A stretch of DNA of 64,000 bases from Adhaeribacter radiodurans (GTDB lineage Bacteria > Bacteroidota > Bacteroidia > Cytophagales > Hymenobacteraceae): contig NZ_CP055153.1 of assembly GCF_014075995.1 (NCBI RefSeq), positions 186,001-250,000 of the forward strand, written 5' to 3'. Positions 54,957 to 63,837 of this stretch are shown here, one piece after another (position 1 is the first letter of the stretch; each line of letters opens with the position of its first letter). Position numbers and translations under genes: made by a program. Below the pieces are notes generated by a model. That model was not told the DNA's origin. It saw only the letters and a list, made by a program, of their open reading frames with translations, and searched no databases.

Positions 54957-56312
54957 ATGAAGAAGAAGCTTGTAATTTTAATTATTGGGGTATTTCTAGG
55001 GATAGCGCCACCAGGCTGGGCCCAGTCGGAAATGGAGCAGGCAAAACTAGACATCTGGACCGAAACAGCTGATTTTGTATACCGGGATGCCAACTTACCA
55101 AATGCGGGTCAGTTTAATAATGTTTCCAGTATGGCGGAGTTTGTGGCTTTGATTAAAAAAGAAGATGGTACTTCGTCGATTTATTCAAAGCTTTACAAAC
55201 CCATTGAAGATGGCGGTTTTTACAAGCAACCTAAAGCGGCCAAAGATCAGTTAAAAACCTTGGTGAAAAGCATTTACGCCCGTTTGCGCACCAACGACCA
55301 GCGCATGAACGACATTAATCGCCGGCGTAAATTAGACGATCTGAACAAACAATTGCAGCAAATTGCTGCCGACTATGGGGTGCCTGCTGCCACGGGAGCA
55401 CCTATTGTGCAGGAAGCAGACGCCCTAAACCCGGATAGTGCGCATGCCAACGAGTCGTTTACCGACCCCGATGGCACTGATACCGATGTTACTGCCGAAG
55501 AAAAATTATCCTCTCTTGCCAAACGTGAAGATTCAACTACCTCAACCGGAAATAATTCTATGACTATACTTGCTCTTGCCCTGGGTTTAATAAATTTAGT
55601 TTTAATCTATTTGCTCAACAAAGAAATTAAAAAACAAAGTAAACGCATCGATCAGCGCCGGATTGATATTGATAATTTAGCGCAAATGGTAAATTTACCG
55701 GGTCGCACCGGAGCCGATACCAGCGGTAAAATTACCATGTCGGCGGTAGAAAATTTAATAAGCCGGGCTATCGCGAAAGAGCGGGAAACTTGGCAGACTA
55801 CTACGAATACTGCAGGTGGAACCCCCGGAGCGCAACGACCAATTAAAATTGCAGCGGCAGCGCAGGCTCCGGTAACACCACCACCAGTTCCTAGCAATAC
55901 CGCACCTTCTGTAGTCGAGGATTCACCAAGCGAAGAAGAACTGCTTACCCCGCCTAATTTGGTAGCGGCTGCGCCGGCACCTGCGGCCGATAAACCGCAA
56001 AGCAAGTTTGCGCGCATTCCGGTGAATGGTGGCTTTCATGAGCAAGATTTATACGACACCCCGCAGCACGATAGCATTTACGAAATCCGCATCAGCCGCA
56101 AAGACCCTAACCGGGCCATGTTCCGGATTGTTACCAACACCAGCGTACACCGCAGCGCCATCGAAAGCGCCTATTTATCTTTGAAAGATGCCTGCACTTA
56201 CCAGATGAATAATACCAATGCCACCCGCATTGTAAACGACGAACCCGGAGTGCTTAGCCAGGTAAACGGTTTCTGGAAAATCGACCGGAAAGCCAATGTT
56301 CACTTTGAGTAA
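54957..56312 (+). CDS. Exported one-TM protein of the machine cluster
   Basis: 451 residues from the ATG at 54957; an earlier TTG at 54852 would precede the signal peptide (MKKKLVILIIGVFLG, cut after GWAQ). An extracytoplasmic helical domain follows to ~150 (DLNKQLQQIAADYG), then an acidic stretch, one TM (MTILALALGLINLVLIYLL, ~199-217), a coiled segment (KEIKKQSKRIDQRR), a Pro/Ala-rich linker and a C-terminal globular domain at ~340-451 (FARIPVNGGFHEQDLYD, YEIRISRKDPNRAMFRI). The N-terminal part would be periplasmic and the last domain cytoplasmic, able to face the NTPases. The family is unknown. Confidence 0.72.
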   Translation: MKKKLVILIIGVFLGIAPPGWAQSEMEQAKLDIWTETADFVYRDANLPNAGQFNNVSSMAEFVALIKKEDGTSSIYSKLYKPIEDGGFYKQPKAAKDQLKTLVKSIYARLRTNDQRMNDINRRRKLDDLNKQLQQIAADYGVPAATGAPIVQEADALNPDSAHANESFTDPDGTDTDVTAEEKLSSLAKREDSTTSTGNNSMTILALALGLINLVLIYLLNKEIKKQSKRIDQRRIDIDNLAQMVNLPGRTGADTSGKITMSAVENLISRAIAKERETWQTTTNTAGGTPGAQRPIKIAAAAQAPVTPPPVPSNTAPSVVEDSPSEEELLTPPNLVAAAPAPAADKPQSKFARIPVNGGFHEQDLYDTPQHDSIYEIRISRKDPNRAMFRIVTNTSVHRSAIESAYLSLKDACTYQMNNTNATRIVNDEPGVLSQVNGFWKIDRKANVHFE

Positions 56313-56480
56313 AATTTAAAAATTTTAAAAATGATCAGTTTGATTCTGAAACTTCTGGTTGCCACGTGCTTTTAAACTCGGGGAATTCGTAAATCTTAAA
56401 ATTAGAATTACTAAAAATAACTGTTACTAAGTTAACCGGCCCGAGCGTCGGTTAATTGCTTTTTATACCGCCGCTTTTTT
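56313..56480 (+). other. Short spacer before the MotA-like gene
   Basis: 168 bases, AT-rich, with the A/T palindrome AAAATTTAAAAATTTT near 56310. It has no gene. Confidence 0.35.
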
Positions 56481-58208
56481 ATGTTCGAAATATTTTTAGA
56501 AGCCGTTATCATTATCGGGATTGTTTGTTTGCAAGGCTACGTGTTTTGGCAGAACAGGCAAAAGATAAACCGGTTTGCTGCGCTTTACCCCAACAAACAG
56601 CGTTTAAAAATTACGAAAGAATACCTGAATGGCTTCGGTAATAGTGTACAGGAAGTCCGGAATAACTTGTCGGCGGCGCAGGCCGAAAAGCTGCAATTAC
56701 TGGAGCAAGGCAAAAAATTCTTGTACCTGCATAAACCCTCCGAAATTCACCGGGTGGTTAATTTAAATAATCGGGGCGATCAGGTTGAAATTCGCCGCAC
56801 CGTTTACGATGGATTTGCCTCCAACTCGGAAACGTATTTTATTCCTTACATCCGCTTGGTGAACCTGGCCAGCAATAAAGAGGTAGAGCTAATTGGCCTT
56901 AAGTCTGATTTAGAAGCTGAAGTAGCCGCTATTCCAACCACCACCAATCCGCCGGTTGCCGAAATTGAGTTGGATTTAATTGCGGCGGAGAATCCTTCGC
57001 CGGAGTTCCTGGAAATTGTGAACGATACCAATAACTATCTGCGCAATAACAAAGGAGCCGCTGCTGATTTTAATATTTTAAAAGATATTTCGGAGCGGCA
57101 ATCCGAAGTTCTGGAAAAAGAGATTAATTCTACCGTAGCCACGCCGCTTTACGTGGGTTTGCTGGGTACTTTTTTGGGAGTAATTTTTGGTTTGTCGGGT
57201 ATTATTCTGGGCGGCGGCGTAACCAACGAGGCTATTCAAACTTTTATTACTGGCGTGGTAATAGCAATGGTGGGTTCGTTTGTGGGTTTATTGCTTACTC
57301 TCTGGGGAAATACTTTATTTAAAAATGCGCGCTTCACGCGAGATCGTTATCAAAACGATTATTACACTTTTTTGCAGGCTCAACTGTTGCCGCGTTTACA
57401 TTCCGATATGGCGGGTAGCTTAAGCAGTTTAAAAGCCGTGTTAGATGCTTTTAACCGGGAGTTCCTGGATAAAGTAGCCGACTTTAAACCTATTATTGCG
57501 GGTATAACGGCTAATATTGAGGTGCAGAAAGATTTTTTAAAAAAACTCGAAGAAATTGGCTACGATCAAATGGCCAAAGCCAGCTTGCAGGTATTTGATA
57601 AAGTAACACAAAGTACCGAAGAGTTTCAGAAATTTTTGGGTTACCAGCAAGCCTTAAACCAGTCCTTAGAAGCGGGGGTTGGCTCTGCGACGGCGGTGCG
57701 AAGCATCCTGGATCGCTTAACGGGTTTTGAGCGCGGTATTAATAACGTGGGGCAATACATTGGTCAGCACGATAATTTAATTCAAAAGCAACTCGACTTT
57801 TTTGGTACCCACGAAAAAGAAATGAACGATATTTCGGCCAAAATAGAACAGTACTTCGACCAGGCTGCTGGACGTTTAACCGAGTTGATGGACGCCCGCA
57901 TGCAATACCTGGAGAAAGATGCCCAAAATGCCTACGAACGCTGGTCCAGTCATTTTGAAACCTTAAATCGTGATAATATTTACGAGCGGGTAGTACAGTA
58001 CCTGGAGCCTTTTAAGCGATTAAATACCCAGCAGGAAGCCATGCACCAGGAAATAAGCCAGACCCAGCGCACCTTACTCCAGAAAATGGATCGCGACGCC
58101 GAAACCCAGACCCGCTTACTCCGGCAACTCGAACACATGAACCAAAACCTGGATAAAGTAACCCAGCCCGGCATGCTCAAAAAAATGATGGACAGAATGT
58201 TTAAATAA
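56481..58208 (+). CDS. MotA/ExbB/ZorA-like inner-membrane channel protein
   Basis: 575 residues. TM1 at 4-24 (IFLEAVIIIGIVCLQGYVF), a ~190-residue soluble region, then a TM2/TM3 pair at ~222-246 and 255-278 (LYVGLLGTFLGVIFGLSG, ITGVVIAMVGSFVGLLLTL), the hallmark of MotA/TolQ/ExbB proton-channel subunits. The tail of ~290 residues is helical with coiled-coil character (LNRDNIYERVVQYLEPF, QEAMHQEISQTQRTLLQKM). A long cytoplasmic tail is typical of ZorA of Zorya systems. The MotB-like partner follows, so both halves of a stator are present. Confidence 0.82.
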   Translation: MFEIFLEAVIIIGIVCLQGYVFWQNRQKINRFAALYPNKQRLKITKEYLNGFGNSVQEVRNNLSAAQAEKLQLLEQGKKFLYLHKPSEIHRVVNLNNRGDQVEIRRTVYDGFASNSETYFIPYIRLVNLASNKEVELIGLKSDLEAEVAAIPTTTNPPVAEIELDLIAAENPSPEFLEIVNDTNNYLRNNKGAAADFNILKDISERQSEVLEKEINSTVATPLYVGLLGTFLGVIFGLSGIILGGGVTNEAIQTFITGVVIAMVGSFVGLLLTLWGNTLFKNARFTRDRYQNDYYTFLQAQLLPRLHSDMAGSLSSLKAVLDAFNREFLDKVADFKPIIAGITANIEVQKDFLKKLEEIGYDQMAKASLQVFDKVTQSTEEFQKFLGYQQALNQSLEAGVGSATAVRSILDRLTGFERGINNVGQYIGQHDNLIQKQLDFFGTHEKEMNDISAKIEQYFDQAAGRLTELMDARMQYLEKDAQNAYERWSSHFETLNRDNIYERVVQYLEPFKRLNTQQEAMHQEISQTQRTLLQKMDRDAETQTRLLRQLEHMNQNLDKVTQPGMLKKMMDRMFK

Positions 58209-58398
58209 TAAAACACACATAAGTATCAGAATATTAGACACAAGCTTGTATTCCAATAAGTACTTCTTTATAGATGATTTAGTAAATAAAGCAGAACTTT
58301 GATTCATATATTTCTCCGTCTAATATTTGACTTACTTTAAGAAGTGAGATAATTGTTCAACTTTAAAACCTTCAAACCTTTTAACTTTTCAACCATTC
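58209..58398. repeat. Spacer with CAACTTT words
   Basis: CAACTTTAAAACCTTCAAACC and TTTTAACTTTTCAACC run up to the start of the next gene. Confidence 0.5.
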
Positions 58399-59061
58399 TT
58401 GAACACCAATAAAGAAGACTTTTTCTGGCCGAGTTACGTGGACTTAATGACGAGTTTGTTCATTGTCATGCTCGTATTGTTTGTGCTCAGCTATAAATTA
58501 TTTAAAGATAAAGAAAGCGAGTTGCTGGTGCAGGTAGAGCAACTGAATAAAATCCGGGAAATTGAAGTGGCCTTAAAAGGTCTGGAAGGAAAATATTTTA
58601 AATTTGACCCGGTAAATAAACGCCACGAATTAAAAGTACAAACCAAATTTGACCCGAATAGCTGGGTAATTAAAGAAGCCGACAAAAAAGATTTATACGC
58701 GGCGGGCCTTACGTTAAAAAAGATCATCGACGATATTAAGCAAGACCAAGGCGTAAAGTACCTGGTAATTATTGAAGGCATGGCCGCCCGCGATCCTTAC
58801 GATCCTTCCTTTCATATCCGGCAACGCGATTACGGTTACCAGCTGAGCTACAACCGCGCTTTAGCACTATTAAATTTGTGGCAGAGCCGCAACATTAATT
58901 TTGATGAAAAACGGTTTGAAGTAATTATTGCGGGAAGTGGTTTTTACGGTACCGGCCGGTATAAAAACAAACGCGAGTACGATAACAAACGGTTTTTAAT
59001 TCAGGTTATCCCCAAAATCGGAAAGATTGAGCAACGGGTGGTAACTGCCACTAAGAAATAA
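58399..59061 (+). CDS. MotB/OmpA/ZorB-like protein, TTG start
   Basis: 220 residues. The N-terminal TM carries the stator Asp: WPSYVDLMTSLFIVMLVLF, Asp15, in the same setting as the proton-binding Asp of MotB. The next ATG (at residue 17) lies after this Asp, so the TTG at 58399 is the most reasonable start. A coiled segment spans ~35-70. An OmpA-like peptidoglycan-binding domain at ~110-215 has YLVIIEGMAARDPYD, YQLSYNRALALLNLWQ and DNKRFLIQVIPKI. It would anchor the MotA-like ring to the cell wall. It is the last gene of the cluster. Confidence 0.82.
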   Translation: MNTNKEDFFWPSYVDLMTSLFIVMLVLFVLSYKLFKDKESELLVQVEQLNKIREIEVALKGLEGKYFKFDPVNKRHELKVQTKFDPNSWVIKEADKKDLYAAGLTLKKIIDDIKQDQGVKYLVIIEGMAARDPYDPSFHIRQRDYGYQLSYNRALALLNLWQSRNINFDEKRFEVIIAGSGFYGTGRYKNKREYDNKRFLIQVIPKIGKIEQRVVTATKK

Positions 59062-59195
59062 TACCTGGGTAGAAAAAGGCCAAAATCGACCTACATATAT
59101 AGATTTGCGGTGTTGAAGAGTTTAATTAGTAAATCTGGATTAATGATTATTTAAAATATTCTTAGCGAGCGAATACAGGTAGAACTGGGGCATAA

Positions 59196-59230
59196 ATAAA
59201 AAATCCCATTTGCTGGTGCAAATGGGATTT
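59196..59230. terminator. Bidirectional terminator after rplY and the machine cluster
   Basis: AAATCCCATTTGC and GCAAATGGGATTT are perfect arms. Runs of A on the left and of A/T on the right serve both strands; the T-run is best on the minus strand for rplY. Confidence 0.8.
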
Positions 59231-59252
59231 AAAAAATAATTACTACTAAAAA

Positions 59253-59822
59253 TTACTTTTCGTTTTGCTGTTGTTTTAGCGCCCGCGGTATAGTAACAGT
59301 AGCTACCGGTGAAGCAGGGTTTGATAAAATAGTGTAACCTTCGGCTTTAATTTTACCAACTTTTACCGAACGACCTAACTCTAAATCGGAGATATCCACA
59401 TCAATGCTATCCGGAAGGTTAGCTGGTAAAGCTTTAATTTTAAGTTTACGTAATTTAGCAACTAATTTACCACCGGAAAGAACACCTGGAGAAACGCCTA
59501 CAAAACGAACCGGAACTTCAATCTTAACTTCTTTATCCTCTTTTAATTCTAAAAAGTCTACGTGCAGCAACATCTCGTTTACCGGATGAAACTGTAAGTC
59601 TTGCATGATAGCTTTGTAGTGAGTGCCTTCAATGTTTAAATCTACAATGTGAACATCTGGGGAGTAAACTAAATCGCGGAAAAGAATAGCAGGAGAGTAA
59701 AAAGCTACTTGCTCTGAGCCACCGTATAATACACATGGTACATTTGCTTCGGCACGCAGATCTTTTGATTCTTTTTTACCGAGATTTGCTCTTTTAAACC
59801 CTATAATCTCTAAAGTTTTCAT
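59253..59822 (-). CDS. rplY: Ribosomal protein bL25, Ctc form
   Basis: 189 residues: an N-terminal 5S rRNA-binding domain (KTLEIIGFKRANLGKKESKDL, VPCVLYGGSEQVAFY) and the C-terminal TL5/Ctc domain (LVAKLRKLKIKALPANLPDSIDVDISDLELG). Binds 5S rRNA in the large subunit. A terminator follows. Confidence 0.96.
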   Translation of the reverse strand: MKTLEIIGFKRANLGKKESKDLRAEANVPCVLYGGSEQVAFYSPAILFRDLVYSPDVHIVDLNIEGTHYKAIMQDLQFHPVNEMLLHVDFLELKEDKEVKIEVPVRFVGVSPGVLSGGKLVAKLRKLKIKALPANLPDSIDVDISDLELGRSVKVGKIKAEGYTILSNPASPVATVTIPRALKQQQNEK

Positions 59823-59987
59823 TAATAATAAATTTAATTGTTTGTATTTAGCCGAAAACTCATGGTCGACAATCCATGTTTATTTTTAGTCCATAATCCA
59901 CAGGCAATAGACTATAGATTTTATTTAATTTTTAGTAAGTTATCAAATTTAGCTTTCAAACTTTCTAATCTTTCAACTTGCAACCAA

Positions 59988-60914
59988 CTACAAAAACAGC
60001 GAACTAATAGATTCGTGGGTAACTACGTTACTAATTGCCCGGGCAAATAAATCGGCAAAAGATAAAACCTTTATTTTAGAAGACTCCTGGCGTAGTGGAA
60101 TCGTGTTCGAAACTACTAATTCTTCTAATACCGAATTTTCGATGCGTTCGTAAGCTGGTCCGGATAAAACAGCGTGAGTAGCAATTGCCCGCACGCTTTT
60201 CGCTCCTTTTTCTTTTAATAAATTAGCCGCTAAAGTAATGGTACCAGCTGTATCTACCATGTCGTCTACTAAAACCACGTCCATGCCTTCTACGTTTCCG
60301 ATTACTTGCATACTGGCTACTTCGTTGGCCCGTGCCCGGTGTTTATCGCAAACTACTAACTCCGCGCCAAAGCGTTTCGCAAAAGTGCGAGCTCGAACTA
60401 AGCCTCCTACATCCGGCGAAGCAAAGGTTAAGTTTTCGAGTTGTAAGCTTTTAATGTAAGGAACAAAAATGGCCGAACCATCCAGGTGATCTACGGGAAT
60501 ATCGAAAAAACCTTGAATCTGGCCGGCATGTAAATCGCAGGTCATGAGGCGGTCGGCTCCAGCTGCCTGAATAGCATCAGCTACCACTTTAGCCCCAATA
60601 GCAACCCGGGGTTTGTCTTTCCGATCCTGACGGGCATAACCGTAATAGGGTACTACCACGGCTACCTGGGTAGCCGAAGCCCGTTTGGCCGCATCTGCCA
60701 TCAGCATCAACTCCATTAAGTTATCGGATGGAGGAAAAGTAGACTGAATCAGGAAAACGTGACAACCGCGCACTGATTCGTTAAAACTAGCGGAAATTTC
60801 ACCATCGCTGAATTTCTGTAAGCTGATATCTCCCAGCGTGGTGCCATAGGCAGCAGCAATTTTTTCGGCCAGTTGGACCGATTGCGAACCCGAAAAGATT
60901 TTGACCTGCGCCAT
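59988..60914 (-). CDS. prs: Ribose-phosphate pyrophosphokinase
   Basis: Makes PRPP from ribose 5-phosphate and ATP. 308 residues, normal. KFSDGEISASFNESVRG (~34), YYGYARQDRKDKPR (~94), the DLHAGQIQGFFDIPVDHL loop (~131) and the PRPP-binding VVLVDDMVDTAGTI (~218) are intact. The spacer to rplY (59823-59987) holds word repeats (TTCAACTTGCAACC). purL lies upstream beyond the tRNA, and PRPP feeds purine synthesis. Confidence 0.97.
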   Translation of the reverse strand: MAQVKIFSGSQSVQLAEKIAAAYGTTLGDISLQKFSDGEISASFNESVRGCHVFLIQSTFPPSDNLMELMLMADAAKRASATQVAVVVPYYGYARQDRKDKPRVAIGAKVVADAIQAAGADRLMTCDLHAGQIQGFFDIPVDHLDGSAIFVPYIKSLQLENLTFASPDVGGLVRARTFAKRFGAELVVCDKHRARANEVASMQVIGNVEGMDVVLVDDMVDTAGTITLAANLLKEKGAKSVRAIATHAVLSGPAYERIENSVLEELVVSNTIPLRQESSKIKVLSFADLFARAISNVVTHESISSLFL

Positions 60915-60958
60915 TTTAGAAAACTAAGGATTGAAATTAAAACTTATATTAAGAGCGG

Positions 60959-60966
60959 CAAAAGTA
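60959..60966 (-). promoter_or_regulatory. -7 element for prs
   Basis: TACTTTTG on the minus strand, 45 bases before the ATG, followed by CCGCTC exactly as in the methyltransferase promoter at 30.6 kb. The -33 TTG is not evident. Confidence 0.55.
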
Positions 60967-61088
60967 CTGCATAAACTGCAATCGTGCACACACTATTTTT
61001 ATTTTAATTACAACCCGCCTATTAACAAAATTAACAATGCGCTTCATTCGGATAAACCAAAGTGGCACATTGTTAATTTCTTTTTTCG

Positions 61089-61161
61089 TTGTCCGACCAG
61101 GTTTCGAACCTGGACTCTTCTGAACCAAAATCAGACGTGTTGCCAGTTACACCATCGGACA
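61089..61161 (-). tRNA. tRNA-Gln (anticodon TTG)
   Basis: 73 bases. Acceptor TGTCCGA pairs with TCGGACA; the anticodon stem TCTGA/TCAGA encloses TTTTGGT, giving anticodon TTG (Gln, CAA). The T arm is CCAGG TTCGAAC CTGG. CCA is not encoded. A full promoter lies directly upstream. Confidence 0.95.
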
Positions 61162-61190
61162 ATTTCCCGCCCTATTATTGTTTGGGAGCA

Positions 61191-61220
61191 CAAATATACG
61201 GCGAAGATTTTAGATTCAAA
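61191..61220 (-). promoter_or_regulatory. Promoter of tRNA-Gln
   Basis: On the minus strand, TTTG at 61220-61217, 18 bases, then TATATTTG at 61198-61191, 29 bases before the tRNA. It is a full consensus match. Confidence 0.8.
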
Positions 61221-61244
61221 ATTTCTGTCTAAAATTTTTAAAAC

Positions 61245-63470
61245 CTACTGCATGATTTTTTCTAAAGCTGTATCATACAAGTTTTTAACTTCTTCGGTTT
61301 TAAAGAAATCTTCTCCGTCGATACGGCCACCATCCGTCTGTACGGTTCCGAGTAGTTCAAAAGGCACGTTTTGCTCTGCTAGTACAGCTTCCAATTCAGA
61401 TTGTTTACCTGGCTTTACGGATACTACCACACGGCTCTGGCTTTCGCCGAATAAAAACGCATCCTTCCGGAAGTCAGGGTTTGTTTTAATATCAAAGCCC
61501 AAATTATTTGGCATGGCTGCCTCCACCAAGGTAATGTATAAGCCACCATCCGATACGTCGTGCGCAGAAGCTATTAATTGCTGCTGGATAATCGTTTTTA
61601 CGGCTACTTGTACCTTAAATTCTTCGTCTAAATCAAAGGCAGGGGCAGGCGATAATTTTACATTAAGATAAGAATACAAGTACTCGGATGAGTTGATATC
61701 GTTTTTCGATTCACCAACTAAATAAATTAAATCGTCGGCTGCTTGGAAAGCGAGTGTAGTTGTGTTCTCTTTTTGTTCTACTAAGCCTAACATGCCAATA
61801 GTAGGAGTGGGGAATACCGGACCTTCGTCGGAGGATTGATTGTAAAAACTTACATTACCACCTGTAACGGGAGTACTAAATTTTTCACAAGCTTTTTTCA
61901 TGCCTTTAATGGCACCTACAAATTGCCAATATACTTCTGGTACGTAAGGATTACCAAAGTTTAGGCAGTTAGTAATGGCTAAAGGTTCGCCACCAGAACA
62001 CACAATGTTCCGGGCAGCTTCAGCAACCGCAATAGCGCAACCTTCCTCGGGGTTGGCATTTACGTAGCGGCTGTTGCAGTCAACGGTAATAGCAATGGCT
62101 TTATCAGAACCTTTTACTTTTACAATGGCGGCATCGCTAGGGGAATTAGTAGTCATGGTAGCAGTTCCTACCATAGAGTCGTATTGCTGCGATACCCAGC
62201 GCCGGGAACAAATATTGGGGTGTTGTACTAAATATTCGGCTATTTGCTTTAATTCGGCCGGAGAAGTGGGTTCAGTTACCTGGTCAATCTTAAATTTTAA
62301 AGTCTCTTGGAAGTAAGCAGGCTCACGGTATTCGCGATGATATACGGGTGCTCCACCGCCTAATACTAAATCTTCCGCAGGTACGTCGGCTACCAGCTCG
62401 TCGTGCAAATAATAGCGTAAACGTTTGGTATCCGTTACTACGGCAATCTGGGCGCAGTATAAATCCCATTTATCACAAATCTGATAAATTAAGTCTTCGG
62501 CTCCTTTTTCCATTACTACCAGCATGCGCTCCTGGCTTTCGGAAAGTAAAATCTCGAAAGGTTGCATATTGGCTTGGCGCGTGGGTACTTTATCGAGCCA
62601 TACATCCATGCCGCTTTCGCCTTTGGCGCTCATTTCGGAAGTAGAACATGTAATACCTGCTGCTCCCATGTCCTGCATGCCCACTACTTTACCAGTTTGC
62701 AGCACTTCTAAGGTAGCTTCCAGTAGTAATTTTTCCTGAAAAGGGTCACCAACTTGTACCGAAGGCAATTTATCGGCGGAGGCTTCACTAATATCTTCTG
62801 AGGCAAAAGTTGCCCCGTGAATACCATCTTTGCCCGTAGCAGAACCAATAATAAATACCGGATTACCTACTCCGTGCGCTGTAGCCGAAGCTGTTTGTCC
62901 TACTTCCACAATTCCCGCCGAAAAAGCGTTAACCAATGGATTCACGTTGTAGCAATCATCAAAAAATAATTCGCCACCCACAGTTGGTATACCGAAAGCG
63001 TTACCATAATCGCCAATACCTTTTACTACACCACGCAGCAGTCGTTTGGTTTTATCACTAGCCAAATTACCGAAGCGCAAAGAGTTGAGTTGGGCAATAG
63101 GCCGGGCACCCATCGTAAAAATATCCCGGTTAATACCCCCAACTCCGGTAGCAGCACCTTGGTAAGGTTCAATGGCCGAAGGGTGATTATGCGATTCTAT
63201 TTTAAAGGAACAGGCTAAGCCGCCTCCGATATCCACCAAGCCGGCGTTTTCTTCGCCCGCTTTTGCTAGCATGTGCGGCGAATCTTTGGGCAAAGTTTTT
63301 AGCCAAACAATCGAATTTTTATAAGAGCAGTGTTCCGACCACATTACCGAAAAAACACTTAGTTCGGTGAAGTTGGGGACACGGCCCAGAATATCTTGAA
63401 TTTTTTGGAATTCTTCAGGTAGCAAACCCAGCTTTTTAGCAGTTTCTACGGTTGGGAGTTGTTGTTCCAC
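61245..63470 (-). CDS. purL: Phosphoribosylformylglycinamidine synthase, small-form PurL
   Basis: 741 residues, the small PurL that needs separate PurS and PurQ. The active-site region VMWSEHCSYKNS is near 43, ESHNHPSAIEPYQGAATGVGG near 92, NPLVNAFSAGIVEVG near 184, and the second ATP-grasp-like half has AHDVSDGGLYITL near 620. It makes FGAM in the fourth purine step using ammonia from PurQ. purS and purQ are not in the window. Confidence 0.96.
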   Translation of the reverse strand: MEQQLPTVETAKKLGLLPEEFQKIQDILGRVPNFTELSVFSVMWSEHCSYKNSIVWLKTLPKDSPHMLAKAGEENAGLVDIGGGLACSFKIESHNHPSAIEPYQGAATGVGGINRDIFTMGARPIAQLNSLRFGNLASDKTKRLLRGVVKGIGDYGNAFGIPTVGGELFFDDCYNVNPLVNAFSAGIVEVGQTASATAHGVGNPVFIIGSATGKDGIHGATFASEDISEASADKLPSVQVGDPFQEKLLLEATLEVLQTGKVVGMQDMGAAGITCSTSEMSAKGESGMDVWLDKVPTRQANMQPFEILLSESQERMLVVMEKGAEDLIYQICDKWDLYCAQIAVVTDTKRLRYYLHDELVADVPAEDLVLGGGAPVYHREYREPAYFQETLKFKIDQVTEPTSPAELKQIAEYLVQHPNICSRRWVSQQYDSMVGTATMTTNSPSDAAIVKVKGSDKAIAITVDCNSRYVNANPEEGCAIAVAEAARNIVCSGGEPLAITNCLNFGNPYVPEVYWQFVGAIKGMKKACEKFSTPVTGGNVSFYNQSSDEGPVFPTPTIGMLGLVEQKENTTTLAFQAADDLIYLVGESKNDINSSEYLYSYLNVKLSPAPAFDLDEEFKVQVAVKTIIQQQLIASAHDVSDGGLYITLVEAAMPNNLGFDIKTNPDFRKDAFLFGESQSRVVVSVKPGKQSELEAVLAEQNVPFELLGTVQTDGGRIDGEDFFKTEEVKNLYDTALEKIMQ

Positions 63471-63837
63471 GGGTACTGGTTTTAATTTGCCGCAAAATTA
63501 GGGATTTCTCTTTCATAGACTTCAATTAAACGAGATAAATTCGCTGGTAAACCAAAATATAAGTATTATTTAGTTGCTCGATTTGTAAATGAGTAATGCT
63601 GTTTTTATGCAAGCAGAATAATGAAAAGGAAGCCGTAAACTTTAAATGGAATGCTTGTGAACTTAAAATTTCTTTTTTAGGACACAGATTAAATACAGGT
63701 AATTATATTTATAAACCAGATTAAGAGTTAAAAAGCGAATGAATTGAAATGGATTGTAAGTAGTAAGCCGAGCTGCAGAAAGAAAGTAAAGTCTATAGTA
63801 TAAGGATTTTATCGGCAAAACTTTTCAAATAGAGTAA
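63471..63837. other. Divergent intergenic region of purL and atpD
   Basis: Holds the purL promoter at its left end and leads to the atpD promoter at its right end. Between them is AT-rich DNA without a gene or repeat that I recognise. Confidence 0.45.
63493..63525 (-). promoter_or_regulatory. Promoter of purL
   Basis: On the minus strand, TTG at 63525-63523, 22 bases, TAATTTTG at 63500-63493. The ATG follows 22 bases later. Spacing is slightly long. Confidence 0.6.

Noticed and set aside
47128-59061. Calling the cluster a Zorya system
   Set aside because: Only ZorA/ZorB-like parts are present; none of the known ZorC, ZorD or ZorE proteins is seen, so the name would overstate the evidence.
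60931-61671. Long plus-strand frame of 246 codons
   Set aside because: It runs antisense through the tRNA-Gln gene and the end of purL and has no family features.
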